The notes under the pieces were generated by a model, which worked only from the letters and a program-made list of their open reading frames with translations, was not told the DNA's origin and made no database searches. A DNA stretch of 23,795 nt from assembly GCA_002413785.1 (NCBI GenBank), contig DHXR01000066.1:69966-93760 (forward strand). The letters are read 5' to 3'. Origin of the DNA: Mucilaginibacter sp. UBA5151 (GTDB lineage Bacteria; Bacteroidota; Bacteroidia; Sphingobacteriales; Sphingobacteriaceae). Made by a program: the position numbers and the translations under genes. This document shows positions 14,114 through 22,816 of the stretch, piece after piece. Each line of letters opens with the position of its first letter. Positions within the stretch are counted from its first letter, which is position 1.

Positions 14114-14548
14114 TTAAATATGAATTACTTTATAAGCTATCGCATAATCTTTCATTTGTTTGACCATAGCCCGCAAACCATTTGAACGGGTTTGTGCCAG
14201 GTGAGTATGCATTCCGATCCTGTCTATAAAATCCAGCGAAGCGTTGATAATTTTGTCAGGAGTATGCCCTGATAATACATCAATTAACATACTGATCAAA
14301 CCTTTTACAATTATTGCATCGCTATCGGCTTTAAAAAATACTTTACCATTGTTATAGGAGGAAACCAGCCATACTGTTGACTGGCAACCTTTAATCTTCT
14401 TGTCCTCTGTTTTATATTTTTCTTCCAATGCGGGTAATTTCTTACCAAGCTCAATAATATACTCGTACTTTTCCTCCCATGTATCCAGAAAGGAAAATGA
14501 CTCAATAAATTCGCTTTCAATTTCTAAAATATCCTTCTCCATGATCAT
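14114..14548 (-). CDS. sufE: SufE sulfur-acceptor protein
   Basis: A 144-residue SufE with the sulfur-accepting Cys55 in the motif IKGCQSTVWL and the typical TWEEKYEYIIELGKKLPAL N-terminal helix. It takes persulfide sulfur from SufS and passes it to SufBCD. The ATG overlaps the sufS stop (ATGA, 14545-14548); a second ATG two codons later is an equally possible start. Confidence 0.95.
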   Translation of the reverse strand: MIMEKDILEIESEFIESFSFLDTWEEKYEYIIELGKKLPALEEKYKTEDKKIKGCQSTVWLVSSYNNGKVFFKADSDAIIVKGLISMLIDVLSGHTPDKIINASLDFIDRIGMHTHLAQTRSNGLRAMVKQMKDYAIAYKVIHI

Positions 14549-15789
14549 GACAGCATTTTAAGGGCCTTCCAAAGACCGGCAATCAACACATCTATTTCTG
14601 CAAGTGTATTATAAACCGCAAATGAAGCCCTCACTGTTCCTGCAATATCGAAGCGTTCCATCAGCGGCTGTGTACAATGATGACCTGTTCTGACAGCAAT
14701 TCCCTGATTATCCAATAAAACGCCAATATCTTGCGGATGAACCCCTTTAATTATAAAAGACACCAAACTGACTTTTTCCCTGGCCTTACCGATGATGGTT
14801 AATCCGGGAATTATTTCCAACTGAGCTGTCGCGTATTTCAATAAAGCGGCTTCATGTTTTCTGATATTGTCTTTCCCAAGATCATTCAAAAAATCCAATG
14901 CTGCTTTCAATGCGATCGCACCCGCTATATTTGGTGTTCCCGCCTCGTATTTATAGGGAAGCTCATTATAAGTAGTTCGCTCAAAGGTAACCTCTTTAAT
15001 CATTTCTCCACCTCCCTGAAAAACCGGCATACTTTCGAGGATATTTTTTTTACCATATAGAATTCCTATGCCAGTTGGCCCGTAAAGTTTATGTCCGGAA
15101 AACACAAAAAAATCGCAATCCATATCCTGGACATCTATATCCAGGTGAACGGCTGACTGTGCCCCATCAATCAACACTACAGCACCAACCTGGTGCGCAG
15201 CCTTAATGATCGATTTAACCGGGTTCACCGTACCCAGCGCGTTTGATACCTGTACAATAGCAACCATTTTTGTTTTTGGACCGAGCAAATTGTGATAATC
15301 AATCAGGGAAAGCTCACCATTATCCAACACCGGAATCACTTTTAATATGGCATTCTTTTCATTACATAATATTTGCCAGGGCACGATATTTGAATGATGC
15401 TCCATACCGGAGATCAGTATCTCGTCACCGGCGACAATATTAGCTCTTCCCCAGGCGTAAGCGACCAGGTTAATGCCTTCTGTGGTGCCCGTGGTAAAAA
15501 TAACCTCTTCCGAAAAGGCCGCACCGATAAATTGTTGAACAGCAATACGTGAAGCTTCATAAGCGGCAGTAGCTTCTTCGGCAAGGCTATGTACACCACG
15601 GTGGATGTTAGCATTATAGTTGCTGTAATAATGGCTTATCGCGTCAATAACAGATTGCGGTTTTTGAGTGGTTGCGGCATTATCAAAATACACCAAAGGC
15701 TTGTTTTTAACAATCCGGTTGAGTATAGGAAACTGTTGACGTATGGCACCTATATCAAGATCAATGGATGTTGGGTTTGTCAAAATCAT
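14545..15789 (-). CDS. sufS: SufS cysteine desulfurase
   Basis: A 414-residue PLP-dependent group II cysteine desulfurase. The PLP-binding lysine is K234 (SGHKLYGPTG), with H131/H132 (GMEHHSN) and D208 of the cofactor site. The catalytic persulfide-forming cysteine is C372 in RTGHHCTQPLM. The segment VYFDNAATTQKP begins the domain. Length is normal for the family. It overlaps sufD at its start and sufE at its end by four bases each, showing tight translational coupling. Confidence 0.96.
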   Translation of the reverse strand: MILTNPTSIDLDIGAIRQQFPILNRIVKNKPLVYFDNAATTQKPQSVIDAISHYYSNYNANIHRGVHSLAEEATAAYEASRIAVQQFIGAAFSEEVIFTTGTTEGINLVAYAWGRANIVAGDEILISGMEHHSNIVPWQILCNEKNAILKVIPVLDNGELSLIDYHNLLGPKTKMVAIVQVSNALGTVNPVKSIIKAAHQVGAVVLIDGAQSAVHLDIDVQDMDCDFFVFSGHKLYGPTGIGILYGKKNILESMPVFQGGGEMIKEVTFERTTYNELPYKYEAGTPNIAGAIALKAALDFLNDLGKDNIRKHEAALLKYATAQLEIIPGLTIIGKAREKVSLVSFIIKGVHPQDIGVLLDNQGIAVRTGHHCTQPLMERFDIAGTVRASFAVYNTLAEIDVLIAGLWKALKMLS

Positions 15790-17102
15790 TTTTTATTAAC
15801 AGATAAACGTTCAGTGATCAGTTGTTCAATATAACCACGCAATAACTCTGGTTTTATCTGGTCAAGTATATCCAATGCAAAAGCCTTTAACAATAATTCC
15901 TGCGCGTCTGATTTCGGAATACCTCTTGCCCTCAAATAAAACAATGCATTTTCATCCAGTTGTCCTACTGTACAGCCATGTGAACATTTAACATCATCTG
16001 CAAAAATCTCCAGTTGCGGCTTAGTATTGATTGTGGCATCATCCGATAGCAGAATGTTTTTATTGGTTTGATATGCGTTGGTCTTTTGTGCATCAGGACG
16101 TACCATGATTTTTCCGTTAAATACGCCGATGGTCTCATTGTCCAGAATCCCTTTATACAATTCGTTACTAAAACAATTGGGTTTTACATTATCTACCAGC
16201 GTATGGTTATCCAAATGAGTGTGGCCATTTAAAATATACAGTCCGAATAAATGGGCCTCATTTCCGGCAGCTTCCATTACCACGTTCATATTGTTACGAA
16301 TCATACCTCCGTTAAGCGTGACAGTTACCGCATGCACGTAACTGCGGCCTGTTTGCCGGATATGTGTAGTACTTACCTGACTGGCATTAGCTGTTTCATT
16401 TTGAATTTTGTAATACTCAACAACAGCATTATTGTGGACCACCACCTCCATTACCTGATTAGTAAAACACTCGGATGTACCTATTGTACTAAAAGTCTCT
16501 ACTAACTGAACTTTGGTATTCCGTTCAATATAGATCAGGCTTCTTGGCTGGGAAAGTATATTATATTGCCGTGCATCTGAGATATGATAGATATAAAGGG
16601 GATGGTTTAATTCCTGTTCTTTGGGAATATAAATAAAAACACCTCCATTAATGAAAGAAGTATTCAGGGCATGAATACCATCTTTAATATAGGCGCTGCT
16701 ACAGCCGAGATGTTCCCGTACCATCTCTTTATAAATCCCTCTTGCAGCATCTTCCAACGGCAATACCGTAAGTTGGCCCTGTGGAGATCGGAATTTTGAA
16801 AGCACGGGCATGAAACGGCCATTTACAAATACAATTTCATTCGCTTCAAGGTGGCCGGGCAATCGAATGGCATCCACATCCGTTGATGTAAGGGAAGAAT
16901 CAGATATATCGGCAACAAAACGATATTCATTGTTAAACAGTTTCCCGATGTCGGTATATTTCCATTCTTCATTACGTTTCGTTGGCAGGCCTGCTTTGTC
17001 AAAAGCATGAAAACCTTCCAGCCTGATCTGAGCAATCGGGCTTTCCGGATTCTCCGTCTGCAACTGTTCAAAATGATCTTTAAAATCGCTTAAATTCATC
17101 AT
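15786..17102 (-). CDS. sufD: SufD, Fe-S assembly scaffold subunit
   Basis: A 438-residue SufD. The N-terminal helical part contains RNEEWKYTDIGKLF (about 42-55), a family hallmark, followed by the right-handed beta-helix core. The late motif KCSHGCTVGQLDENALFYLRARGI carries the Cys and His implicated in cluster assembly at the SufB-SufD interface. It forms SufBC2D with SufB and SufC. It starts 13 bp after sufC and ends overlapping sufS. Confidence 0.95.
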   Translation of the reverse strand: MMNLSDFKDHFEQLQTENPESPIAQIRLEGFHAFDKAGLPTKRNEEWKYTDIGKLFNNEYRFVADISDSSLTSTDVDAIRLPGHLEANEIVFVNGRFMPVLSKFRSPQGQLTVLPLEDAARGIYKEMVREHLGCSSAYIKDGIHALNTSFINGGVFIYIPKEQELNHPLYIYHISDARQYNILSQPRSLIYIERNTKVQLVETFSTIGTSECFTNQVMEVVVHNNAVVEYYKIQNETANASQVSTTHIRQTGRSYVHAVTVTLNGGMIRNNMNVVMEAAGNEAHLFGLYILNGHTHLDNHTLVDNVKPNCFSNELYKGILDNETIGVFNGKIMVRPDAQKTNAYQTNKNILLSDDATINTKPQLEIFADDVKCSHGCTVGQLDENALFYLRARGIPKSDAQELLLKAFALDILDQIKPELLRGYIEQLITERLSVNKK

Positions 17103-17115
17103 AGCTCGTCTGGTT

Positions 17116-17880
17116 TTATTCAGCTGTTATTAAATTGGCTTCTTCTTTAATGAAATCATAGCCGTTTTCCTCCAGTTCCATAGCCAGTTCTTTTGTACCG
17201 GATCTGACAATACGCCCGTTATAAAGCACATGGACAAAATCAGGTTGCAAATAGTCCAGTAACCGCTGATAGTGTGTAATAATGAGTATGGCATTATTTT
17301 CATTCCGTAGCTTATTAATGCCGTTAGCCACAATGCGCAATGCATCAATATCTAAACCAGAGTCCATTTCGTCCAGTATCATCAGCTTAGGCTCAAGCAT
17401 TGCCATCTGGAAAATTTCATTACGCTTTTTTTCTCCTCCAGAGAACCCTTCGTTGATCGAGCGGCTTAACAAAGATTGATCAATTCGCAGCATGGCCATT
17501 TTTTCTTTCATCAATTTCATAAAACTTACTGCATCCAGTGGTTCTTCTCCCCTATATTTCCTCTTTTCATTTACTGCCGCTTTGATAAAATTGGTCGTAC
17601 TGACTCCTGGTATTTCAACAGGGTATTGAAATGCCAGAAATACGCCTTCGCGTGCCCGGTCTTCAGGTGACATCTCTAATAAATCTTTCTGTAAAAAAGT
17701 AACTGCCCCTTCCGTTACTTCATATTGTTCCCTACCGGCTAATACTGCTGCCAGGGTGCTTTTGCCTGAACCATTTGGCCCCATAATAGCATGGATTTCT
17801 CCGGCTTGAATAGACAGATTAATACCATTGAGTATTTGTTTCCCTTCAATTGATGCGTGTATATTTGTAATTGATAACAT
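17116..17880 (-). CDS. sufC: SufC, Fe-S assembly ATPase
   Basis: A 254-residue ABC-type ATPase with Walker A GPNGSGKST (34-42), the signature SGGEKKRNEI, and Walker B LMILDEMDSGLD, including the SufC-typical EMDSGLD. It powers conformational change of the SufBC2D scaffold and has no membrane domain. Located 31 bp after sufB and 13 bp before sufD. Confidence 0.96.
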   Translation of the reverse strand: MLSITNIHASIEGKQILNGINLSIQAGEIHAIMGPNGSGKSTLAAVLAGREQYEVTEGAVTFLQKDLLEMSPEDRAREGVFLAFQYPVEIPGVSTTNFIKAAVNEKRKYRGEEPLDAVSFMKLMKEKMAMLRIDQSLLSRSINEGFSGGEKKRNEIFQMAMLEPKLMILDEMDSGLDIDALRIVANGINKLRNENNAILIITHYQRLLDYLQPDFVHVLYNGRIVRSGTKELAMELEENGYDFIKEEANLITAE

Positions 17881-17911
17881 GATATTTTAATCTATAAATT
17901 AATAATTTTTA

Positions 17912-19357
17912 TTAGCCCACACTGCCTTCAAGACTCACTGCAAGCAATTTTTTCGCTTCTATCGCAAATTCCATTGGCAACTGGTTCATCACTTCCTTGG
18001 CGAAGCCATTAACGATCAGCGCTACTGCCGTTTCTGCATCAATGCCCCGCTGTTTACAATAAAAGAGCTGATCTTCTCCGATCTTTGAAGTGGTTGCCTC
18101 ATGCTCAACAACTGATGTTGCGTTTTTAACTTCTATGTAAGGGAAAGTGTGTGCGCCACAATGATCACTTAAGAGCAGGGAATCACATTGTGAATAATTG
18201 CGGGCTCCTGCAGCATTCTTACCGGCGCGGACTAATCCACGGTAGCTGTTCTGACTATACCCCGCGGATATCCCTTTAGCCACAATCCGGCTTTTAGTGT
18301 TTTTCCCAAGGTGGATCATTTTAGTACCTGTATCGGCTTGCTGATAGTGATTTGTCAGGGCCACGGAATAGAATTCGCCCACAGAATGATCGCCTTTTAG
18401 AATTACGCTGGGGTATTTCCAGGTAATGGCGGAGCCTGTTTCTACCTGGGTCCAGGAAATCCTTGAATAGTCGCCCAAACATAGCCCGCGTTTAGTGACA
18501 AAATTGTAAATCCCCCCTTTACCGTTGTGATCACCGGGATACCAGTTTTGAACGGTAGAGTATTTAATTTCGGCCTTTCTCATCGCGATGAGCTCAACGA
18601 CCGCGGCATGCAACTGGTTCTCATCCCGCTGGGGCGCAGTGCAGCCTTCCAGGTAACTTACATAACTCCCTTCTTCCGCGATGATCAGCGTTCGTTCAAA
18701 CTGGCCGGAATTTCCGGTGTTGATGCGGAAATAAGTTGACAGTTCCATCGGGCAACGCACGCCTTTGGGGATATAGCAAAAGGACCCGTCGGTAAACACG
18801 GCAGAGTTCAGCGCAGCGAAGAAATTATCAGTAGCGGGCACAATAGAGCCCATATATTTTCTTACTAATTCCGGATGTTTCTGGATGGCTTCACTTATAG
18901 AACAGAAAATAATTCCAATGTCTGCCAGTTGTTTTTTAAAGGAAGTAGCAACCGAGATACTGTCAACGACTACATCGACAGCTACCCCGCTAAGTCTTTT
19001 TTGCTCGTTCAGGGAGATACCCAGTTTTTCAAAGGTACGGAGCAATTCAGGATCTACTTCATCCAGGCCCTTTAACTTTCCCTTATTTTTTGGGGCCGCA
19101 TAATAGCTGATGTCCTGATAATCTATTTCAGGATAGTTCACATTCGGCCATTTCGGTTCTTCCATTGTCAGCCAATGCCTGTAAGCTTTCAGTCGCCAAT
19201 CCAGCATCCAGGACGGTTCATTTTTTTTTTCGGAAAGCATACGGATCACCTCTTCATTGAGGCCCCTGGGGATCACATCGGTCTCAATATCCGTTACAAA
19301 GCCATATTTATAATCCCCCGATACCGTTTCCTCCAGCGTATTTAATTCTTGTTTCAT
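17912..19357 (-). CDS. sufB: SufB, Fe-S assembly scaffold subunit
   Basis: A SufB protein of 481 residues from the preferred ATG at 19357 (MKQELNTLEETV). The frame also has an ATG at 19399, which adds 14 residues and has a better Shine-Dalgarno-like AAGGG, but family members begin near the later one (start of the DYKYGFVT region). Conserved features include the SQCDSLLLSD cysteine region, VVEHEATTSKI and DQLFYCKQRGI, the segments that hold the nascent cluster. It heads the operon; a promoter and a 28-bp dyad lie upstream. Confidence 0.95.
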   Translation of the reverse strand: MKQELNTLEETVSGDYKYGFVTDIETDVIPRGLNEEVIRMLSEKKNEPSWMLDWRLKAYRHWLTMEEPKWPNVNYPEIDYQDISYYAAPKNKGKLKGLDEVDPELLRTFEKLGISLNEQKRLSGVAVDVVVDSISVATSFKKQLADIGIIFCSISEAIQKHPELVRKYMGSIVPATDNFFAALNSAVFTDGSFCYIPKGVRCPMELSTYFRINTGNSGQFERTLIIAEEGSYVSYLEGCTAPQRDENQLHAAVVELIAMRKAEIKYSTVQNWYPGDHNGKGGIYNFVTKRGLCLGDYSRISWTQVETGSAITWKYPSVILKGDHSVGEFYSVALTNHYQQADTGTKMIHLGKNTKSRIVAKGISAGYSQNSYRGLVRAGKNAAGARNYSQCDSLLLSDHCGAHTFPYIEVKNATSVVEHEATTSKIGEDQLFYCKQRGIDAETAVALIVNGFAKEVMNQLPMEFAIEAKKLLAVSLEGSVG

Positions 19358-19490
19358 TATGTGGGTATTTGGTTGGTCCGGCAAACAATTGTTTGCCATA
19401 GCCCTTTAGGAAACCGGTAAGCTACGTCAGGACAATCCGGGAGCCAAACTTAGCATCGCAGAAGCCAGCAAGGGCTGTGTAATGATCATG

Positions 19491-19537
19491 CAATTATAAA
19501 GCATTTTTTATTATTTATACAAAAAAGTATAAATAAT
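19491..19537 (-). promoter_or_regulatory. Promoter and operator of the suf operon
   Basis: On the minus strand a -7 element TATAATTG (19491-19498, one mismatch to TAnnTTTG) is preceded by a perfect dyad at 19510-19537: ATTATTTATAC, six A/T bases, GTATAAATAAT. The inner 20 bp are identical to the dyad between the WD40 and FTR1 genes. The position over the -33 region suggests repression. The leader to sufB is about 85-130 bases and GC-richer than its surroundings; no known RNA element was recognised in it. Confidence 0.65.
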
Positions 19538-19583
19538 GTTTTAAAGATGACTTTAGAAACAAATCCAAATTATCAGCTATTAA

Positions 19584-20516
19584 TTATTCATAAATCAATT
19601 CCCTGATAGTAACTTCTTTATCGTCGCCTACAGAGATCAGGTAATTATTAAAAGCGCTCCAAAGCAATTTATTTACAGAGTGTGTATGGCCTGTAAAACT
19701 CTCTTTGGTGATGCGTTTGATCAGCCCGAACGTTTTCGTATCCCATATCTTCACGGTCTTATCACGGCTTGCCGTGGCAAACAATACACCATCCGGGCTA
19801 AAGGCAATATCGTATATAGCCCAGTTATGGGCTGGAATGGATTTCAATAAGGTATAACTATCCGTTTCCCATATATTCAAATGTGCATCTCTTCCTCCTG
19901 AAAGGAGAAATTTTCCGTCCGGGGAATAGCGGACAATATTCGCGGAAAGCTGATGTGCGATAAATCCGAATTTAACCTGTAAGGTAAACATATCTAAAAC
20001 AAAAATATCGCAACTGCCCATTGCGATGGCTATTTCGGAAGATGCATCATTAAAATCGATGCTGCGCAATTTTTCCCGGCAAAGTGGTACAATTTTAATC
20101 AACGAGAGCGTATCCAAGGAACAAACGGCTAAATTCCCGTCACCGCCAGCCGTATAGAAACAATTGGTCTTCAAGGAATATTTAATATCGAACACCGGGC
20201 CTTTATGGTGTTTAAGAATCCGGATCTCTTTTTTTTGATCGATATCTATGATATGGATATTTCCGTTTGTAGTTCCTGCAAGTAATAGTTTTTTTTCGGG
20301 AATATGGCAAATCGTATAAAGATGTGCTGCAAATGAAGTTGCAAACTTTTCCGCCTGAAGGCTTTCCATGTTCCATTGCGCAATGAAATTATCACTGCCG
20401 CCGGTAAATATAGTATTTGAGTAAAGGCCTCTATCCACCGCATAAATACAACCGGTATGCCCCTTAAGCGCCCCGATTATTTTAATCTCCAATTTTTTTT
20501 CGTTGATAACTTCCAT
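19584..20516 (-). CDS. Seven-bladed WD40 beta-propeller protein, linked to Fe-S genes
   Basis: A 310-residue protein made almost wholly of seven WD40-type repeats of about 40 residues, enough for one closed propeller. The best repeats carry SPDGKFLLSGGRDAHLNIW and SPDGVLFATASRDKTVKIWD; repeat 4 is the most divergent. No signal peptide or membrane helix, so it is probably a cytoplasmic protein-interaction platform. It lies upstream of sufB on the same strand and starts from a promoter whose operator is identical in its 20-bp core to that of suf. In size and fold it resembles CIAO1/Cia1, the eukaryotic propeller that works with the SufT relative CIAO2 in Fe-S delivery. WD40 folds are widespread, so this is an analogy, not a homology claim. 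Confidence 0.85.
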   Translation of the reverse strand: MEVINEKKLEIKIIGALKGHTGCIYAVDRGLYSNTIFTGGSDNFIAQWNMESLQAEKFATSFAAHLYTICHIPEKKLLLAGTTNGNIHIIDIDQKKEIRILKHHKGPVFDIKYSLKTNCFYTAGGDGNLAVCSLDTLSLIKIVPLCREKLRSIDFNDASSEIAIAMGSCDIFVLDMFTLQVKFGFIAHQLSANIVRYSPDGKFLLSGGRDAHLNIWETDSYTLLKSIPAHNWAIYDIAFSPDGVLFATASRDKTVKIWDTKTFGLIKRITKESFTGHTHSVNKLLWSAFNNYLISVGDDKEVTIRELIYE

Positions 20517-20649
20517 GATTCCTGATTCTAATTAATGAACCCCTGTCGATATTGTTATAGCTAATCCTATTATTGTGGTACAGCGGCAAACAGCTATTCC
20601 TTTCAACCAATCACCTTTCAGGTGCCGCGATCATTCTGATGATCCGCCG

Positions 20650-20715
20650 CAAGTATAGAAATTATTTATTGTTTATACAAAAAAGTATAAACAATAAAAT
20701 GAAATATTACCTTTG
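20650..20715. promoter_or_regulatory. Bidirectional promoter with one shared operator between WD40 and FTR1 genes
   Basis: A perfect 14-6-14 dyad (20665-20698; TTTATTGTTTATAC, AAAAAA, then the complement arm) is flanked by two outward promoters. To the right lies TACCTTTG (20708-20715), an exact TAnnTTTG box for the FTR1 gene. To the left on the minus strand lies TATACTTG (20650-20657, one mismatch) for the WD40 gene. One bound protein would cover the -33 regions of both. The remaining 20517-20649 is WD40 leader without visible genes. Confidence 0.65.
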
Positions 20716-20760
20716 CCCGGTTATGCGCTTCTGTCAATTCAAATTGATCAAAACAAGACA

Positions 20761-22701
20761 ATGAAAATATTTAATCTTTACGGTGGTCTTATTCTTCTTC
20801 TTTTGCTGCCGGCCCTTACCGCCTTTGCGAAAGAAGATGACCATACAGTACAAACAATCATCCATCTCCTGGACTACATTTCAGGAGATTACCCCGCTGC
20901 TGTACAAAAGCATGCTATTCAGAACCAGGAAGAATACAGGGAGATGCTTGAGTTCAGCGCTACTGTGACACGCATGTGCGGAGAACTTGCCACGGAAAAG
21001 CATATCCAAAAAGCCTCTTTTCTGGATAGCGCCAAACGGCTGAACCGGATTATAAAGAAGAGATATTCACCGGAATCTATCAGCCTCCTCTCGAAATCAA
21101 TAAAAGACTTGGTTATAAAAGCAACCGGGTATGAAGTAAGCCCGGCGTCGTGGCCCGATCAGTCTGCCGGCCAGGTTATTTACATCCAAAAATGTTCTTC
21201 CTGCCATGGTAGCTCCGGAGCTGGAAACGGACCTCTTGCCCCGTCACTCAATCCGGTCCCGGCTAATTTTTTAAACGATTCTATTATGAACAGGATTACC
21301 AGCATTCAGGCGTATAATACGATCAGTTTAGGTGTAAGAGGCACCGCGATGAAGGCTTTTAAGGAGCTTTCAACTGATAAAGCATGGAACCTGGCCTTTT
21401 ATGTCCAATCCTTAAGATTTAAAAAAATAAATATAAATAAGACAAGATTAGATTCTTTATACCAGGCGGCTATAGCAGAAGTCACCCTAAAAGACGCGAG
21501 CAGCCTTACCGACCATGAATTAATGCAAAAAATGAACGGCGGTTTGGAACTGAAGAAGGAAAAGTTAGCCGCCATCCGGCTTCATATACCCGATAAGGAA
21601 GCTATCCATTCGCTTCAACTTGCAAAAGCATATCTTTTGGAAGCGTTACAGGCATACCAACAAAACAATGCATCCGGTGCAAAACAAAAAGCACTGTCCG
21701 CTTATCTGGAAGGCATTGAGCCGGTAGAAGCCCAGCTTAATGCCAGTGATGCTAATCTAATGACAAGGCTTGAACAAAAAATGCTGAAAGTCAGATCTGT
21801 CATTGAAAGTCATCGTACCAGGACGGAAGTGAGCCAGGAAATAAATAGTGCATTAAGTCTGATATCTGAATCAGATGGCGTACTAAAAAACACCAAAGTC
21901 TCCTTTTGGCTTTCATTTGTACTTTCAGCTTCTATACTTTTAAGAGAAGGAATGGAAGCTTTTCTGATCATTGCAATAATGATCAGTATTATCAAATCTA
22001 CCGGCAAAAAAAAGGCATTGTTTTGGTTACACGGAGGATGGATAACCGCTTTGCTTGCCGGACTGGCCGGATGGTATTTAGCTGATCTGATCTTAAAAAT
22101 AAGTGGTCAGAGCAGGGAAATGTTAGAAGGTTTTATATCACTATTTGCCGTATGCGTTTTAACCTATGTAGGTTTTTGGCTTCATAGCAACTCCGATGTC
22201 AAAAGATGGAAATCATTTGTAGAGAAAAAAATAAATCTGCTCTTAAATAAGGAAAACATGTTTGGACTTGCAGCCTTCGCATTTTTAGTCGTTTTTCGTG
22301 AATCTATCGAATCTATCCTTTTTTTAAAAGCAATTGAGTTAGAAGTTGACCCGCGCAACCAGGCATCCATTGGGTTAGGGGTATTGACCGCATTGACACT
22401 TATTTTTTCCATAGCATTTTTATGGATAAGATACGCGCAAAGGATACCGGTTAAACAATTATTCAAATACGGCTCCATAATGATTTCTGTACTGGCCATT
22501 ATTATAATTGGCAAAGGCGTTCATTCCCTTCAGGAATCAGGACTTTTTACTGTTCATGCCTTTCGTTTCAATATCACCAGCGATTTGCTGGGTATTTATC
22601 CGACTATGGAAACCATAATTGCCCAGGGTGTTTTATTATTTTTTATTATCGGCTTTGGGTTTCTTGAGCAACAGAAGTTAAAGCGGAGTATCCGGGTTTA
22701 A
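20761..22701 (+). CDS. Cytochrome c-FTR1 family iron permease
   Basis: A 646-residue fusion. A signal peptide (about 1-23) precedes a helical periplasmic region, then a cytochrome c domain with C145-SS-C148-H149 and possible axial Met197. A further helical stretch (about 250-375) leads to the FTR1 membrane domain (about 380-640) of seven or so helices. The two iron-binding R-E-x2-E motifs are REGME (395-399) and RESIE (513-517), both intact. Such proteins couple oxidation of periplasmic Fe(II) to import. The start MKIFNLYGG at 20761 is preferred over the in-frame ATG at 20713, because it gives a clean signal peptide and because 20713 lies inside the -7 box. Divergent from WD40 with a shared operator. 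Confidence 0.9.
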   Translation: MKIFNLYGGLILLLLLPALTAFAKEDDHTVQTIIHLLDYISGDYPAAVQKHAIQNQEEYREMLEFSATVTRMCGELATEKHIQKASFLDSAKRLNRIIKKRYSPESISLLSKSIKDLVIKATGYEVSPASWPDQSAGQVIYIQKCSSCHGSSGAGNGPLAPSLNPVPANFLNDSIMNRITSIQAYNTISLGVRGTAMKAFKELSTDKAWNLAFYVQSLRFKKININKTRLDSLYQAAIAEVTLKDASSLTDHELMQKMNGGLELKKEKLAAIRLHIPDKEAIHSLQLAKAYLLEALQAYQQNNASGAKQKALSAYLEGIEPVEAQLNASDANLMTRLEQKMLKVRSVIESHRTRTEVSQEINSALSLISESDGVLKNTKVSFWLSFVLSASILLREGMEAFLIIAIMISIIKSTGKKKALFWLHGGWITALLAGLAGWYLADLILKISGQSREMLEGFISLFAVCVLTYVGFWLHSNSDVKRWKSFVEKKINLLLNKENMFGLAAFAFLVVFRESIESILFLKAIELEVDPRNQASIGLGVLTALTLIFSIAFLWIRYAQRIPVKQLFKYGSIMISVLAIIIIGKGVHSLQESGLFTVHAFRFNITSDLLGIYPTMETIIAQGVLLFFIIGFGFLEQQKLKRSIRV

Positions 22702-22732
22702 GAACCATGATATTAAATGTCATTACATAGTC

Positions 22733-22789
22733 AAGAATAAAAGTATTAAAGTACTTTTATTCTTTTAAGTTTAATTATCTGTACCTTTA
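22733..22789 (+). promoter_or_regulatory. Operator dyad and promoter of the ric gene
   Basis: A perfect 13-6-13 dyad (AAGAATAAAAGTA, TTAAAG, complement arm) lies at 22733-22764, and a -7-like TACCTTTA at 22782-22789, one base off TAnnTTTG. The inner pattern ATAAAAG-N10-CTTTTAT equals that in front of the second Rrf2 gene. It also lies 31 bp after the FTR1 stop, so a terminator role was considered, but the stem has almost no G or C. Confidence 0.6.
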
Positions 22790-22816
22790 CCTTATTCAAC
22801 AACAAAATAATAAAAA

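Noticed and set aside
19399..19490. A known riboswitch in the sufB leader
   Set aside because: The leader is GC-richer than its surroundings, but I could match it to no conserved riboswitch core.
22733..22764. Dyad read as a rho-independent terminator of the FTR1 gene
   Set aside because: The 13-bp stem has almost no G or C and is followed by a promoter-like box; it matches the spacing of another upstream dyad. A secondary terminating effect cannot be excluded.
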